Positions 25,948 through 35,852 of a stretch of DNA of 64,000 nt are shown piece after piece. The stretch's first letter is position 1, and every line of letters starts with the position of its first letter. The DNA lies in the NCBI GenBank assembly GCA_964396715.1, contig CAYNFQ010000001.1, positions 1 to 64,000 on the forward strand, read 5' to 3'. The notes beneath the pieces are model-generated. The model was not told where the DNA came from and made no database searches. It saw only the letters and a program-made list of their open reading frames with translations. A program made the translations under genes and the position numbers. This DNA comes from CAYNFQ01 sp964396715. GTDB taxonomy: Bacteria > Patescibacteriota > Microgenomatia > Daviesbacterales > UBA10151.

Positions 25948-27069
25948 TTAAGGGGTAGTTTGCTGCTGTTGTCTTTGTCTGATCAAATCTGCTGCTGAGG
26001 TGGCTTGTTGTGTTCCCTCCAGCTGGCCAAAGTTGGCAGAATCTGTTTCGGCTGCCGGTGTGGCCTGAGGAAGTGGAGTTGCAACAGGTGGAGGAGGTTT
26101 AATTTGAGAAGTTTGAGTCTGAGTTGTGGCCGGCACAGATGAGGTTTGAGGGGTCTGGCCTAACCCTAAGATAAAGTAGGCAGACGCCCCTGCCACCAGA
26201 ATCAAAAGTCCAATGCCAATCCCAATCAGCCATTTTGGTATGCCTTTTCTTTCCTCGGTCGGAAGACTGGGAATTTCCGCTGAAGCAGTATTGGGGACAA
26301 TTAAAGTTTCTGCAGTGGGTGGTTGTCCTGCTTCTGAGGGAGTTTGCTCCAAAGAGCCGTTATTGGATATCAGATGGGACAGATCCGTTGGTACGCCTTG
26401 AGCCGTCTCTTGAGCGGGTTGAGGTGATGGTGACCATTCAGGCGGACCTGCCTGAATGGGATCATCGATAGCGGGAGGTTGCATAGGCGCGCCCAAGGGA
26501 TTATCCAAAGGAGAAAGATGAGGCTGGAGGGGTGGTGTAAAGGTTGGAGTAGGTTCTGAGGGGGTTGGCTCTGATTGAGGAGGAGTTGGGGGTGGAACAC
26601 TCCATGTTGAGGTATCCTGGGGAAAGCTTGTGGATTCTGGTTGAGCTGTAGCCGGCTGGGGCCAAGTCTGACTTGGCTGGGGGGAGGTCGGGAAAACAGG
26701 ATTTTGCGGGTACATTTGAGGATTGGCTGATAAATCCGGTTGCTCTCTTGACAGTGGGGTTGGTTCCGATTGAAAAGGAGTTGGTTCCGGTGCCGGGGGA
26801 ATAGGCGAAGTTTGTGGTACAGTCCAGGGAGATAGTGGGGTTGGGTTAGTTTGAGGCTGTTCCCAAGCTGAGGAGGGTTGGGATGGAGAAGGTTGGGCGC
26901 TTTGAGTAGGCCAAGCCGGCTGAGGATTTGGCATAGGAGGTGTAAAAATAGGCTGTGCTGGTGTGGATGTAAACGGATTGGTATCTTGTGGAGCTGGAGG
27001 AACGCTACCTGGAACAGGCGCTCTATTTTGCGGATCAGTGGGATTATTTGGACTGTTTGAATTATCCAT
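25948..27069 (-). CDS. Pro/Gln/Ser/Thr-rich single-pass membrane protein
   Basis: 373 residues. The first 270 are low complexity (P, Q, S, T, with repeated TPxPxQP-like strings). One membrane helix follows (about 280-300, [20 protein letters not shown]), then a short Pro/Gln-rich tail. There is no signal peptide, so the long part is probably cytoplasmic, though the topology is uncertain. It faces secA divergently, with 88 bp between the starts. It may be a scaffold; no domain is recognisable. Confidence 0.7.
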   Translation of the reverse strand: MDNSNSPNNPTDPQNRAPVPGSVPPAPQDTNPFTSTPAQPIFTPPMPNPQPAWPTQSAQPSPSQPSSAWEQPQTNPTPLSPWTVPQTSPIPPAPEPTPFQSEPTPLSREQPDLSANPQMYPQNPVFPTSPQPSQTWPQPATAQPESTSFPQDTSTWSVPPPTPPQSEPTPSEPTPTFTPPLQPHLSPLDNPLGAPMQPPAIDDPIQAGPPEWSPSPQPAQETAQGVPTDLSHLISNNGSLEQTPSEAGQPPTAETLIVPNTASAEIPSLPTEERKGIPKWLIGIGIGLLILVAGASAYFILGLGQTPQTSSVPATTQTQTSQIKPPPPVATPLPQATPAAETDSANFGQLEGTQQATSAADLIRQRQQQQTTP

Positions 27070-27141
27070 TTGGGCAAGGCTTTTAAACTATTGTTAGTGT
27101 ATAAGAGCAGCTTAGAAATGTCAATGAGACAGGAGAAATTG

Positions 27142-27147
27142 TATAAT
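27142..27147 (+). promoter_or_regulatory. -10 box of secA
   Basis: A consensus TATAAT lies 10 nt before ATG 27158, predicting a leader of only about 3-4 nt. Confidence 0.5.
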
Positions 27148-27157
27148 ATTACAAACT

Positions 27158-29872
27158 ATGTTAGGGATATTGGGTAAACTTTTGGATTCAAACGAGAGAG
27201 AGATTAATAAACTTAAACCTTTGGTTGAAAGTATTAATAGTCTGGAAAAAAAGACTGCCACTCTTTCGGATAAACAGTTAAAAGGAAAATTTGCAGAGCT
27301 TAAGGCTTTGCACGAAAGAGGCAAAAGTCTGGATGAGTTGTTGCCGGAAGCCTTTGCTCTGGTTCGAGAGGTAGCAAGGCGCAATATAAAACAGCGCCAT
27401 TTTGATGTACAAATGATGTCGGCAATTGTACTGCATCAGGGTAAGATAGCCGAACAAAAAACCGGAGAGGGAAAAACTTTGTCTGCAACTCCGGCAATGT
27501 TTTTAAATGCAATTTCCTCAAAAGGGGTGCATTTGGTGACAGTTAATGATTATTTGGCTATGAGGGACTGCGGTTGGATGGGACCTGTTTTTGACGCCTT
27601 GGGCGCAACTTGCGCCACTATTGTCCATGAGGCCGCATATATTTACGACCCCAAATATAAAAATACCTCCCATGATGACAAAAGATTACTACACCTTCGT
27701 CCGATTACCAGAAAAGAGGCATATGGGGCGGATATTACTTATGGCACCAACAATGAATTTGGGTTTGATTATCTGCGGGACAATATGGTTTTTAAATTGT
27801 CAGATCAAGTGCAAAGAGGACATTTTTTCGCAATTGTTGATGAGGTGGATTCAATTTTAATAGATGAGGCAAGAACCCCTTTAATTATTTCCCAACCTGC
27901 CCAAGAAGCAACGGAAAAATACTTTGAATTTGCCAAAATTATCAATTCGCTTACAAGCTCCGATTATGTTGTTGATGAAAAATTAAAAACCGCGCATTTA
28001 ACAGAACACGGAACCTTAAAAATAGAAAAAATGCTCGGGGTGGATAATTTATATGAAAAAGATTTCTCTACCCTTCATCATCTGGAACAAGCTTTAAAAG
28101 CCAAAACACTTTTTGAAAAAGATAAAGATTATGTGGTGAAAGATGGGGAAGTAATAATTGTTGATGAGTTTACCGGAAGGTTGATGTTGGGAAGGAGATA
28201 TTCGGAAGGTTTGCACCAGGCAATTGAAGCTAAAGAGGGAGTTTCCATCCAGCAGGAGTCCCAAACCATGGCCACAATCTCTTTCCAAAATTATTTCAGG
28301 ATGTATGCAAAACTTTCAGGTATGACAGGTACTGCCGCAACTGAGGCAGAGGAGTTTAACAAAATTTATAAACTGGAAGTGATAGTTATTCCCACCAATA
28401 AGCAAATGATAAGAAAAGATCATCCAGATACTATTTATAAAACTCAGTCTGCCAAATACACCGCTGTTGCCAATTTAATTGAGGAGACCAACAAAAAAGG
28501 TCAGCCAGTCTTGGTTGGAACAACCTCTATTGAGAAAAATGAGTTCTTATCAGCGCTTTTAAAAAGAAAAGGCATCTCACATGCCTTACTTAATGCCAAA
28601 AATCACGAAAAAGAAGCGGAAATTATTGCCAAAGCTGGAGAAAAAGGAGCTGTTACCGTTGCAACTAACATGGCGGGAAGGGGAGTGGATATTATTTTGG
28701 GCAAAGGGGTGGATAAATCGGGAGGATTGTATGTAGTTGGTACGGAACGGCACGAGTCAAGAAGAATTGACAACCAGCTAAGAGGTCGATCAGGTCGCCA
28801 GGGAGATCTCGGGGAGACCAGGTTTTTTGTGTCACTGGAAGATGATTTAATGAGGATTTTTGGAGGGGAACAGGTTTCCAAGGTGATGGATTTTCTGAAA
28901 ATGGATGAAAATATGCCAATTGAGCATGGTTTGGTTTCCAAGGCAATTGAAGGGGCACAGAAAAAAGTGGAGGGTCACAATTTTGATATCAGAAAACATA
29001 CTGTTGAATATGATGACGTGATGAATCAGCAAAGACAGATTATTTATGAGGTTAGAAAGAAGGTTTTAGAAACTGCGGAAAGTAAGGATTTAACTTTAAG
29101 AGGTGAAATTTTGGAAAAGGTGGAAAAAGAGATATCCAATCTTGTCACAATATATTCCGAGGAGGGCATTAATCATCAAAAAATTATTGAAGAGTTTGTG
29201 ACAATCATTCCCCTTGATTTGGAGAGCCAAAAGCAAATAGGAAAACAACTAACCGGTCTGTCAAATACGGATGAGGTTATCAAGTTTTTATCAGATCTGA
29301 CAAGACACTTTTATGAAGAAAGAGAAAAGCAGGTGGGTGAGGATCTGGCAAGACAAATGGAGGTGTTTGTGTACCTTAATACCATAGATACTCTTTGGGT
29401 TGAGCATCTGGATACTATGGATGATTTAAGATCAGGTATAGGACTCCGAGGTTATGCCCAAAGAGATCCTTTAATTGAGTATAAAAGGGAAGGGTTTGAG
29501 TTATTTGAAAAACTGATGGTGGAAATAGATTATGAAATAGTTCATCGGATCTTTAAAGTTGCAGTACAAGGGCAGGCACCAATAGTTCAGTCTCAACCAA
29601 TAGCAGTGGAAGAAAAACATCCGGAAATAGAGGTTGGTGTTGAAACTGAAAAAGAGGAGATTAAAGGAGTGGCTGAGGGAAAGCCCTTGGATCAGATTCT
29701 GGGAGAAGAAGGCGGAGTCACCAAAGTTACAATTGAAAGAGATGGGATAGTATCTGAACAAGTGTATGGCAACCAGGGACAATTAACCAAGCCTCATGGG
29801 AAAGTAGGCAGAAATGATCCATGTTGGTGTGGATCTGGCAAAAAATACAAGCGCTGTCACTATCCAAATTAA
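27158..29872 (+). CDS. secA: Preprotein translocase ATPase SecA
   Basis: 904 residues, full length. Walker A is in AEQKTGEGKTLSATPAMF, the DEAD-like site in VDEVDSILIDEARTP, and helicase motif VI in QLRGRSGRQGDLGETRFF. The C-terminus is the zinc-binding SEC-C motif NDPCWCGSGKKYKRCH, linked by an acidic segment. SecA drives export through SecYEG, which the many signal-anchored proteins here require. Confidence 0.97.
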   Translation: MLGILGKLLDSNEREINKLKPLVESINSLEKKTATLSDKQLKGKFAELKALHERGKSLDELLPEAFALVREVARRNIKQRHFDVQMMSAIVLHQGKIAEQKTGEGKTLSATPAMFLNAISSKGVHLVTVNDYLAMRDCGWMGPVFDALGATCATIVHEAAYIYDPKYKNTSHDDKRLLHLRPITRKEAYGADITYGTNNEFGFDYLRDNMVFKLSDQVQRGHFFAIVDEVDSILIDEARTPLIISQPAQEATEKYFEFAKIINSLTSSDYVVDEKLKTAHLTEHGTLKIEKMLGVDNLYEKDFSTLHHLEQALKAKTLFEKDKDYVVKDGEVIIVDEFTGRLMLGRRYSEGLHQAIEAKEGVSIQQESQTMATISFQNYFRMYAKLSGMTGTAATEAEEFNKIYKLEVIVIPTNKQMIRKDHPDTIYKTQSAKYTAVANLIEETNKKGQPVLVGTTSIEKNEFLSALLKRKGISHALLNAKNHEKEAEIIAKAGEKGAVTVATNMAGRGVDIILGKGVDKSGGLYVVGTERHESRRIDNQLRGRSGRQGDLGETRFFVSLEDDLMRIFGGEQVSKVMDFLKMDENMPIEHGLVSKAIEGAQKKVEGHNFDIRKHTVEYDDVMNQQRQIIYEVRKKVLETAESKDLTLRGEILEKVEKEISNLVTIYSEEGINHQKIIEEFVTIIPLDLESQKQIGKQLTGLSNTDEVIKFLSDLTRHFYEEREKQVGEDLARQMEVFVYLNTIDTLWVEHLDTMDDLRSGIGLRGYAQRDPLIEYKREGFELFEKLMVEIDYEIVHRIFKVAVQGQAPIVQSQPIAVEEKHPEIEVGVETEKEEIKGVAEGKPLDQILGEEGGVTKVTIERDGIVSEQVYGNQGQLTKPHGKVGRNDPCWCGSGKKYKRCHYPN

Positions 29873-29881
29873 GGTTAAAAT

Positions 29882-30106
29882 ATGATCCAAATGTTTAATG
29901 AGCTTAATGCTGATCAGCTTGATGGGCTGGCTAAGCTTTCTTTTGACTTAGCCAGAGCAGCATTTATTTTGGCTATATTACCCTCACCAAGCATACCTGA
30001 TAATCCTGGAACTGGATTATTTAAAATCTTACTAGGTTTATTTTGGGGACTTGTCTGTACATACATGGCTTTGGTATTATTAAGGGCGAAAGAGAGGCTA
30101 CGATGA
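29882..30106 (+). CDS. Small membrane protein, function unknown
   Basis: 74 residues with an amphipathic N-terminus, hydrophobic segments (about 25-38 and 47-67) and a basic tail. It follows secA by 9 bp and overlaps the next small gene (ATGA). A relation to secretion is suggested by position only. Confidence 0.55.
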   Translation: MIQMFNELNADQLDGLAKLSFDLARAAFILAILPSPSIPDNPGTGLFKILLGLFWGLVCTYMALVLLRAKERLR

Positions 30107-30228
30107 CATTTTCAGATATTTTGCTGCAACTTTATAACACTGGAATTTTAGCTATAGCCATTATGGTTTTAGCTATAGCTATTATTACCTATCCCACGCT
30201 TCGTAGCCGTTCCCAAAAGAGAAGATAA
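30103..30228 (+). CDS. Very small single-helix membrane protein
   Basis: 41 residues from ATG 30103, which overlaps the preceding stop (ATGA). It has one long hydrophobic segment (about 13-32) and a strongly basic tail (RSRSQKRR). Coupled start and composition support a real gene; function unknown. Confidence 0.5.
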   Translation: MTFSDILLQLYNTGILAIAIMVLAIAIITYPTLRSRSQKRR

Positions 30229-30268
30229 CTTTGCTTAAAATAACACCCGGTGTGTTTTAATATATATA

Positions 30269-31126
30269 ATGCTTAAAGCTGAAAAGTTAACTAAAGAATG
30301 GGTGGCTAATAAGTTACCTAAAAGGCCAAAAGATGCAAATAAGGGGACATTTGGCAAAGTTTTAGTAATTGCCGGGTCAGAAAATTATCCTGGAGCAGCA
30401 TATTTATCCTGTGCAGCTGCATACAGAGTGGGTGGCGGACTGGTAAGCTTGGTAACTGATGAGGTTGTAAAAATCATAGTGTCCAAAAAATTACCAGAGG
30501 TGACATTTTTAGATTATGGTGAAGTGTTTGAAAAAATAAGAGACTTTAATGTTTTACTTTTAGGCCCAGGTTTAGGGCAAAGCGAGCAAACTACCAAATT
30601 TGTGGAACAACTTTTAGAAAGAGAATTACCACCTGCTGTAATTGATGGGGATGGGTTAAACATATTATCCAAAATAGATCAGTGGTGGAAGAGATTAAAT
30701 GCTAATGTCATATTAACTCCTCATCCAGGCGAGATGGCCAGATTAACTGGTAAAAGTTTAGATCAGATCCAATCTGACAGAGTGAATGTTGCCCAGACTT
30801 TTGCCAAAAAATGGAATCAGGCAGTGGTTTTAAAAGGAGCAAATACTATTATTGCCTCCCCTGGCGGGGAAGTAGGTTTAAGTCCTTTTGCAAATCCGGC
30901 ACTTGCTACTGCCGGAACAGGAGATGTTTTGTCAGGAGTGATTGCAGGATTTTTAGCCCAAGGATTAAATAATTTTGATGCAGCTTGTGTGGGGGTTTAT
31001 ATCCATGGTTTGACAGGTGAGATATTAAAAGAAAAAATAGGTAACGCGGGAAGTTTGGCGTCAGATTTGCTGTCGCTTCTTCCAAAAGCAATACTTACTC
31101 TACATAACCAAATAGGGGGTCAGTAA
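30269..31126 (+). CDS. nnrD: ADP/ATP-dependent NAD(P)H-hydrate dehydratase
   Basis: 285 residues, the YjeF C-terminal (ribokinase-like) domain alone. Seen motifs: GKVLVIAGSENYPGAAYL, ILTPHPGEMARLTG and ATAGTGDVLSGVIAGFLAQG, which holds the catalytic aspartate. It repairs hydrated NAD(P)H. The usual partner epimerase (YjeF N-terminal domain) is not fused here. TAATAT lies about 5 nt before the start. The last 32 bp overlap the convergent glycosyltransferase gene. Confidence 0.92.
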   Translation: MLKAEKLTKEWVANKLPKRPKDANKGTFGKVLVIAGSENYPGAAYLSCAAAYRVGGGLVSLVTDEVVKIIVSKKLPEVTFLDYGEVFEKIRDFNVLLLGPGLGQSEQTTKFVEQLLERELPPAVIDGDGLNILSKIDQWWKRLNANVILTPHPGEMARLTGKSLDQIQSDRVNVAQTFAKKWNQAVVLKGANTIIASPGGEVGLSPFANPALATAGTGDVLSGVIAGFLAQGLNNFDAACVGVYIHGLTGEILKEKIGNAGSLASDLLSLLPKAILTLHNQIGGQ

Positions 31127-32567
31127 TATTGGTATTTGCTCCTGAGCAGGCATCTTTCATTAACTCATGCGAGGGGATTTCTTGAGGCGTAATTACTCCG
31201 ATGTGGCCAAACTTAACTTTTACCTCCGCTTTTGCATATTCATCAGGGATTACTATGGAATAAACCGGACTGCCTCTGCCCGCAACGGCAATATGGGCGT
31301 TTTTTAAATAGAAAAAGTAGCGAAAACCCGTATTCTCCCCAAAAGAGGTAATATAATTTATGGAAAAGCAGGGGAATTTTTTAACCCTTGCATCATCAAC
31401 AATAAAGTCAACAACACTTTTTTTCTCCAGATAACCCTTGTTGTAATAGTTTTGTGTTGTAAGAAAATAAAAATTTTTAAGAGGTATTAACAAAAGTAAC
31501 GCCAATACCAAAATTTCTTTTTTAAATCGTCTCAACAGATAATAAAACGCCAGAGCAATACCTGCAATAAACATTACGTTTGTATTGGTAAAATAATATT
31601 CCGAAACAGGAGCAGAAGACAGGGAAAAAAATAAAATGGGGCCAATGATCCAGGCATAAAGGGAAACTGTTTCTTTAAAAGAGATTAATTTTGTTTTTAT
31701 TAACAATATTCCCGATAATAAAAATGCTGCTGTAAATAATAAATTGTTTGTTAAATTGAAGGAATTTGGCGCAAAAAGCAGCTGATTGATATTTTTAGTA
31801 ATCATTCCCAAAACAAGCTGGATTCTATAAAATCCGGTTGGTCCGCCTTCTTGGCGGAAAGTAAAATTTTCAATTAAGCTCAAGGTTTGAATAAAGTTAT
31901 GTTTGAATTCAAATAAAATTAAAGGTATGGATGTTATAAAAAGAGAAATCAAAAATATTGATATTTGTTTAAAATTCGGAATTTTTCTGGATAAAAATAT
32001 TGCGGCAGGGACTGCCAAAAGGGTGGGGATTAAGGCAATATGAATATGCCAGATAAGTCCAATTAAAATCCCCAGCAACCAAAATATGTAAAATTTTCCG
32101 CGGGAGAGCATGATAAGTGTATAAAAATACCAGACAGCCCAAAGTGATGTTGTGATGGTTGGGACAACCCAGCGGTCTGAACCAACTGAAGTCAGAAGCA
32201 CTGCGTATAAGAATGCCCCTATTAAGCCCACTCCTTTTTTAAAAATTCTGGAAAAAACCCAGTAGTAACTTATTGTTGTTGTCAAACCTAGTAAAATTGC
32301 GAATAAAGCTGCCCCAATAGGATCCATGCGGGTTATCATAAAAAAGGGGATTAATAAATAATAAAAGATGGGTCCGATATAAATTCCCGGGGCAGAAGTC
32401 AGCTGACCAATCAGTCTGGGGTGGTGATTTATTACTATATCCTTAACAATCCAGGAATACAAATCTCCATCATGGGCAAATTCAAACCGCTCCACCACCT
32501 GATAAGTTCTGAAAAAAAATGATAAAAGAAGGATGAAACCCAAAAGTAAAATTTGAGATCGTATCAT
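31095..32567 (-). CDS. GT-C membrane glycosyltransferase (PMT/ArnT-like)
   Basis: 490 residues with 10-12 hydrophobic helices and a soluble C-terminal part. The first loop carries FAHDGDLYSWIVKD, which fits the acidic D/E motif of GT-C enzymes. Such enzymes take sugars from polyprenyl phosphate and transfer them outside the membrane. Acceptor and sugar are unknown. It diverges from the CofE-like gene with 22 bp between starts. Confidence 0.8.
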   Translation of the reverse strand: MIRSQILLLGFILLLSFFFRTYQVVERFEFAHDGDLYSWIVKDIVINHHPRLIGQLTSAPGIYIGPIFYYLLIPFFMITRMDPIGAALFAILLGLTTTISYYWVFSRIFKKGVGLIGAFLYAVLLTSVGSDRWVVPTITTSLWAVWYFYTLIMLSRGKFYIFWLLGILIGLIWHIHIALIPTLLAVPAAIFLSRKIPNFKQISIFLISLFITSIPLILFEFKHNFIQTLSLIENFTFRQEGGPTGFYRIQLVLGMITKNINQLLFAPNSFNLTNNLLFTAAFLLSGILLIKTKLISFKETVSLYAWIIGPILFFSLSSAPVSEYYFTNTNVMFIAGIALAFYYLLRRFKKEILVLALLLLIPLKNFYFLTTQNYYNKGYLEKKSVVDFIVDDARVKKFPCFSINYITSFGENTGFRYFFYLKNAHIAVAGRGSPVYSIVIPDEYAKAEVKVKFGHIGVITPQEIPSHELMKDACSGANTNITDPLFGYVE

Positions 32568-32589
32568 ACAGATGTTAAACTATCACACC

Positions 32590-33342
32590 ATGACAGTTCG
32601 CGCAATCAAAACAAGAAAATTCTTGCCACCCAAGGATCATCTTTGGGATCTCCTGGATTGTATAAAATCATTAAAAGAAGATTCTGTGGTTGCCGTAACC
32701 AGTAAAGTTGTCTCAATCGGGGAAGGCAGATGTATTCCATTTGCAGATTCGACCAAAGATGAGCTGGCAATAAAAGAAGCTGATAGATATATCCCAAGAG
32801 CAAAGTCTCCTGGTGGTCATATACTGCATACAATTAAAAATAATATGCTGATTGCCTCATCCGGAGTTGATGAAAGTAATGGTGATAAATTTTTTATCCT
32901 TTGGCCGAAAGATCCGGCAAATTCAGCAAAAAAAATATGGCAATTTTTAAAGAATAAATTTAAGCTAAATTATTTAGGGGTTATCATTACTGACTCAAGG
33001 CTTGTACCCCTAAGACGGGGAGTTGTTGGAATTTCAATCGGCTACTTTGGTTTTAAGCCATTAAAAGATTATAGAGGGAAAGTAGATTTATTTGGCAGAG
33101 AGTTTAAGATGGAGACATCCAATATGCCGGACAGTCTGGCAACAGTTGCTGTTTTGGAAATGGGGGAAGGTTCGGAAAGCCAACCGATTGCAATTATTGA
33201 AGATATTCCCGACATTGAATTTATTCAGAGAGAGTATAAGCCAAAATCCCCTGATGACGGTTTTGAAATTGATGAAAAAGAAGATATGTTTTATCCATTT
33301 TTATCCTCTGTTAAATGGAGAAAAGGCGGGAGCGGAAAATAA
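32590..33342 (+). CDS. CofE-like gamma-glutamyl ligase
   Basis: 250 residues from ATG 32590 (MTVRAIKTRKF). The stretches VVAVTSKVVSIGEGRCIP, ITDSRLVPLRRGVVGISIGY and DSLATVAVLEMGEGSES match the coenzyme F420-0:L-glutamate ligase family. CofE adds glutamate to F420-0. No other F420 genes are in the window, so it may glutamylate another molecule or act on salvaged precursors. An upstream ATG at 32572 is possible. Confidence 0.82.
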   Translation: MTVRAIKTRKFLPPKDHLWDLLDCIKSLKEDSVVAVTSKVVSIGEGRCIPFADSTKDELAIKEADRYIPRAKSPGGHILHTIKNNMLIASSGVDESNGDKFFILWPKDPANSAKKIWQFLKNKFKLNYLGVIITDSRLVPLRRGVVGISIGYFGFKPLKDYRGKVDLFGREFKMETSNMPDSLATVAVLEMGEGSESQPIAIIEDIPDIEFIQREYKPKSPDDGFEIDEKEDMFYPFLSSVKWRKGGSGK

Positions 33343-33371
33343 GGGTATAGCGTTTAGGGTATAGGGTTTAG
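33342..33371. repeat. 14-bp tandem repeat at the cofE/galE junction
   Basis: AGGGTATAGCGTTT (33342-33355) is followed by AGGGTATAGGGTTT (33356-33369) and a partial AG. One mismatch. It spans the convergent 3' ends and includes the galE stop. Confidence 0.55.
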
Positions 33372-34280
33372 TTTTTTAAAAAAATCAATTGTTCTTTTCA
33401 ATCCTTCCTCCAGACCTACTTTTGCCTCCCAACCTAACTCTGTTTTTAATTTTTGGGCAGATGCAACTAATTCTGGTACATCTCCTTTTCTATCTCCTTT
33501 ATCCTCAATTGGAACTTCATACCGGACAATTTCAAAAATCTTTTTTACAACATCGGCAACTTTGGAGCCGGTTTCAGTTCCTACATTATATATCTGAAGA
33601 CCTGACTGATTCAGAGGTAAAACGTGGGCTTGAGCCAGGTCATCAATATAAATAAAATCTCTCACTTGCTCTCCTTTCCAAAAAAGTGGAATTGGTTGTT
33701 TGGTGAGCGTAGCCCTCACAAAATTCGGAATGGCGTGTGTTTCCGGAATATGTTCCTCCCCAGGGCCGTAAGGGTTAAAATAACGCAAAATAGTTACATC
33801 AAATCCGAAAAGTCTGTGGTACAAAATACAAAACTGCTCCATTGTCACTTTAGTGATGCCGTAGGGATTTTCCTGCTCTCCTAAAGGGTCATCTTCTGTG
33901 ATAGGTAATTTTTTGGGAGTACCGTAAACACAGGCGCTTGAGGAAAAGATCATCTTTTTCACCCCTGTTTTTTTCATTACTTCCAAAAGTTTTACGGTTC
34001 CCAGAATATTATTTTCAGTAAACTCAACAGGTCTTTTGACAGATTCACCTACCTCTATTAAAGAGGCCATATGGATAACCGCATCATGTCCTGTTAAAAT
34101 TTCCTCAAGTTTGGCTTGGGCGGAGAGATCTACCTGGTGAAAAGTTGCTCTTGGATCAACGGAGTCTTTGTTGCTATGAGAAAGATTATCAACAATGCTG
34201 ACAATATGACCCTGCTCCAAAAGCATTTTGGCAACATGAGAGCCAATAAATCCGGCACCACCAGTCAGAAGTATCTTCAT
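33354..34280 (-). CDS. galE: UDP-glucose 4-epimerase family protein (extended SDR)
   Basis: 308 residues. The NAD-binding motif GGAGFIGSHVAKMLL starts at residue 7. The catalytic serine region is FSSSACVYGTP and the YxxxK pair is in NPYGITKVTMEQ. ILRYFNPYGPGEEH is typical of GalE. It interconverts UDP-glucose and UDP-galactose or their N-acetyl forms, feeding the surrounding glycosyltransferases. On the minus strand TAAAAT lies 7 nt before the start. Confidence 0.85.
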   Translation of the reverse strand: MKILLTGGAGFIGSHVAKMLLEQGHIVSIVDNLSHSNKDSVDPRATFHQVDLSAQAKLEEILTGHDAVIHMASLIEVGESVKRPVEFTENNILGTVKLLEVMKKTGVKKMIFSSSACVYGTPKKLPITEDDPLGEQENPYGITKVTMEQFCILYHRLFGFDVTILRYFNPYGPGEEHIPETHAIPNFVRATLTKQPIPLFWKGEQVRDFIYIDDLAQAHVLPLNQSGLQIYNVGTETGSKVADVVKKIFEIVRYEVPIEDKGDRKGDVPELVASAQKLKTELGWEAKVGLEEGLKRTIDFFKKLNPIP

Positions 34281-34301
34281 TCTAAGGATTTTATTTTAGC
34301 A

Positions 34302-34307
34302 TATAAT
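34302..34307 (+). promoter_or_regulatory. -10 box for a leaderless glycosyltransferase transcript
   Basis: A perfect TATAAT is followed by exactly 6 nt (AAAAAT) and ATG 34314. This fixes the start well inside a longer open frame that runs antisense through galE. Confidence 0.65.
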
Positions 34308-34313
34308 AAAAAT

Positions 34314-35852
34314 ATGTTTGTAATAAATAGACAAAGATTAATTATTCTGTTAACACTTTCGCTAATTTTTACATTTGGAGTTTTCTTAAGATATAAAAAT
34401 ATTGCAGGCTACAATATAGTATTTGATTATGACCAAATCGAAGACCAACTTTATACCTATACTATTGCTTTGGATCGGAATTTAGCAATTATCGGACGGG
34501 CTGTTTACGGTGATCCCCACCTTCATCACGGAGTATTTTATTATTACTATAATCTGATTCCATTCTTACTTTCCTCTGGAAACTTCTTAATCAGTGTTTA
34601 TTGGAACATTTTTTTTAATGCATCAAGCGCTCTGATTCTTTTTATTTTTGCAAAACTGATTTTTAAGAAAAGTCTGCCCGCACTTCTGGCTGCAATTATT
34701 GCCGCCTCATCCTTTGAATTTATTAAATTTTCCAATTGGTTAACAATTGATACGGTGGCAATAATTTTGGTGCCTCTTTTTTTCCTTGGACTTTGGAATT
34801 ATTACGAGCACAAAAAATGGGGCCTAATTTTATCTGCCGTAACTGGGGGACTATCCATACAGACTGATCTATCATTTTTATATCTCATACTAATTTTAAT
34901 AATTTATTGGTTCGTTTTCAGACCGAAAATTCCAGACTTAAAATTACTTCTTTTATCAGCCTTAAGCTTTTTAGTTGTAATTTCAACATTAATTCTTACA
35001 GAGATTAAACTGAATTTTGCAGGAGTAAAAACTTTACTTAACTTTTCCAATATTTCTGAAGCAACCAGTTTATCTTATACAGAAAGATTACATTTATTCT
35101 TTGAGGATTTTTTAACAAACTTTACTAATAATTTATTTCCACAAAAACCGGAGCTTGGTATTTTTTTGGCTGGTGCTGTTATTTTAACTCTTGCTTACTT
35201 CTTATTTTCAAATAAAACCCCAAGACAAGAAAAAAAGGGGATCTACTTCTTACTGATATACCTTTTTGCCCCGGCAACTACATTGCTCATTGGATATCAT
35301 GATAAACCATGGTTTTTAATCGGGTTACCGCCGGCCATAGCTTTAATTTCCGGATATGCTATTTCAAAATTGAATAATCTATACCTGATAATACCAATAA
35401 TATTTCTGATTATTGGCAGCAACACCAATATAATTTTGCAAAGACCGAACGAAGCTTATAAATTATTTGACAATATTTACGACTCAACCTCATATCTTAA
35501 ATACCAACTACAAGTTGTTGACTATACCTATTTGGCATCAGGAGGACAACCGTTTGCCATCAATGCGGTTACCTACCCTCTTTATTACAATGGCATGTGG
35601 GCATATCTTTATTCATGGTATGGGAAGAGTCGTTATCAATATCTACCTGGATGGCTTGGTGGGGATCAACTCCATCCTTATGACCTTCTCCCTAAAGTTA
35701 ATGAGGAAAAAATCTTTTATATGATTATTAGTGAAACTGCAAGGATACCAGATATCTATAAAAATCAGGGGAAATTTTGGGCTCTTAAGAGAGGAAAATT
35801 AATTGAGGAAAAAATCTTTACCGGCTTTACAGTATTGAAAATGGAAAAATAG
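34314..35852 (+). CDS. GT-C membrane glycosyltransferase, paralogue A
   Basis: 512 residues from ATG 34314, about 11 membrane helices. The first loop has YNIVFDYDQIEDQLYTYT with the expected acidic residues. The soluble end contains AINAVTYPLYYNGMWAYLYS followed by WYGKSRYQYLP. Closely similar tails occur in the proteins at 36565 and 38048, so the three are paralogues. It begins a plus-strand run of four genes ending at 39544. Confidence 0.82.
   Translation: MFVINRQRLIILLTLSLIFTFGVFLRYKNIAGYNIVFDYDQIEDQLYTYTIALDRNLAIIGRAVYGDPHLHHGVFYYYYNLIPFLLSSGNFLISVYWNIFFNASSALILFIFAKLIFKKSLPALLAAIIAASSFEFIKFSNWLTIDTVAIILVPLFFLGLWNYYEHKKWGLILSAVTGGLSIQTDLSFLYLILILIIYWFVFRPKIPDLKLLLLSALSFLVVISTLILTEIKLNFAGVKTLLNFSNISEATSLSYTERLHLFFEDFLTNFTNNLFPQKPELGIFLAGAVILTLAYFLFSNKTPRQEKKGIYFLLIYLFAPATTLLIGYHDKPWFLIGLPPAIALISGYAISKLNNLYLIIPIIFLIIGSNTNIILQRPNEAYKLFDNIYDSTSYLKYQLQVVDYTYLASGGQPFAINAVTYPLYYNGMWAYLYSWYGKSRYQYLPGWLGGDQLHPYDLLPKVNEEKIFYMIISETARIPDIYKNQGKFWALKRGKLIEEKIFTGFTVLKMEK

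Noticed and set aside
26370..27077. A 235-codon minus-strand frame in another phase of the Pro/Gln-rich gene
   Set aside because: It overlaps the longer frame completely, and its Leu/Pro/His-rich composition is what frame-shifting a Pro/Gln/Ser-rich gene produces.
34116..34313. N-terminal extension of the GT-C gene at 34314
   Set aside because: It is antisense to galE, and a consensus TATAAT 6 nt before ATG 34314 marks the real start.
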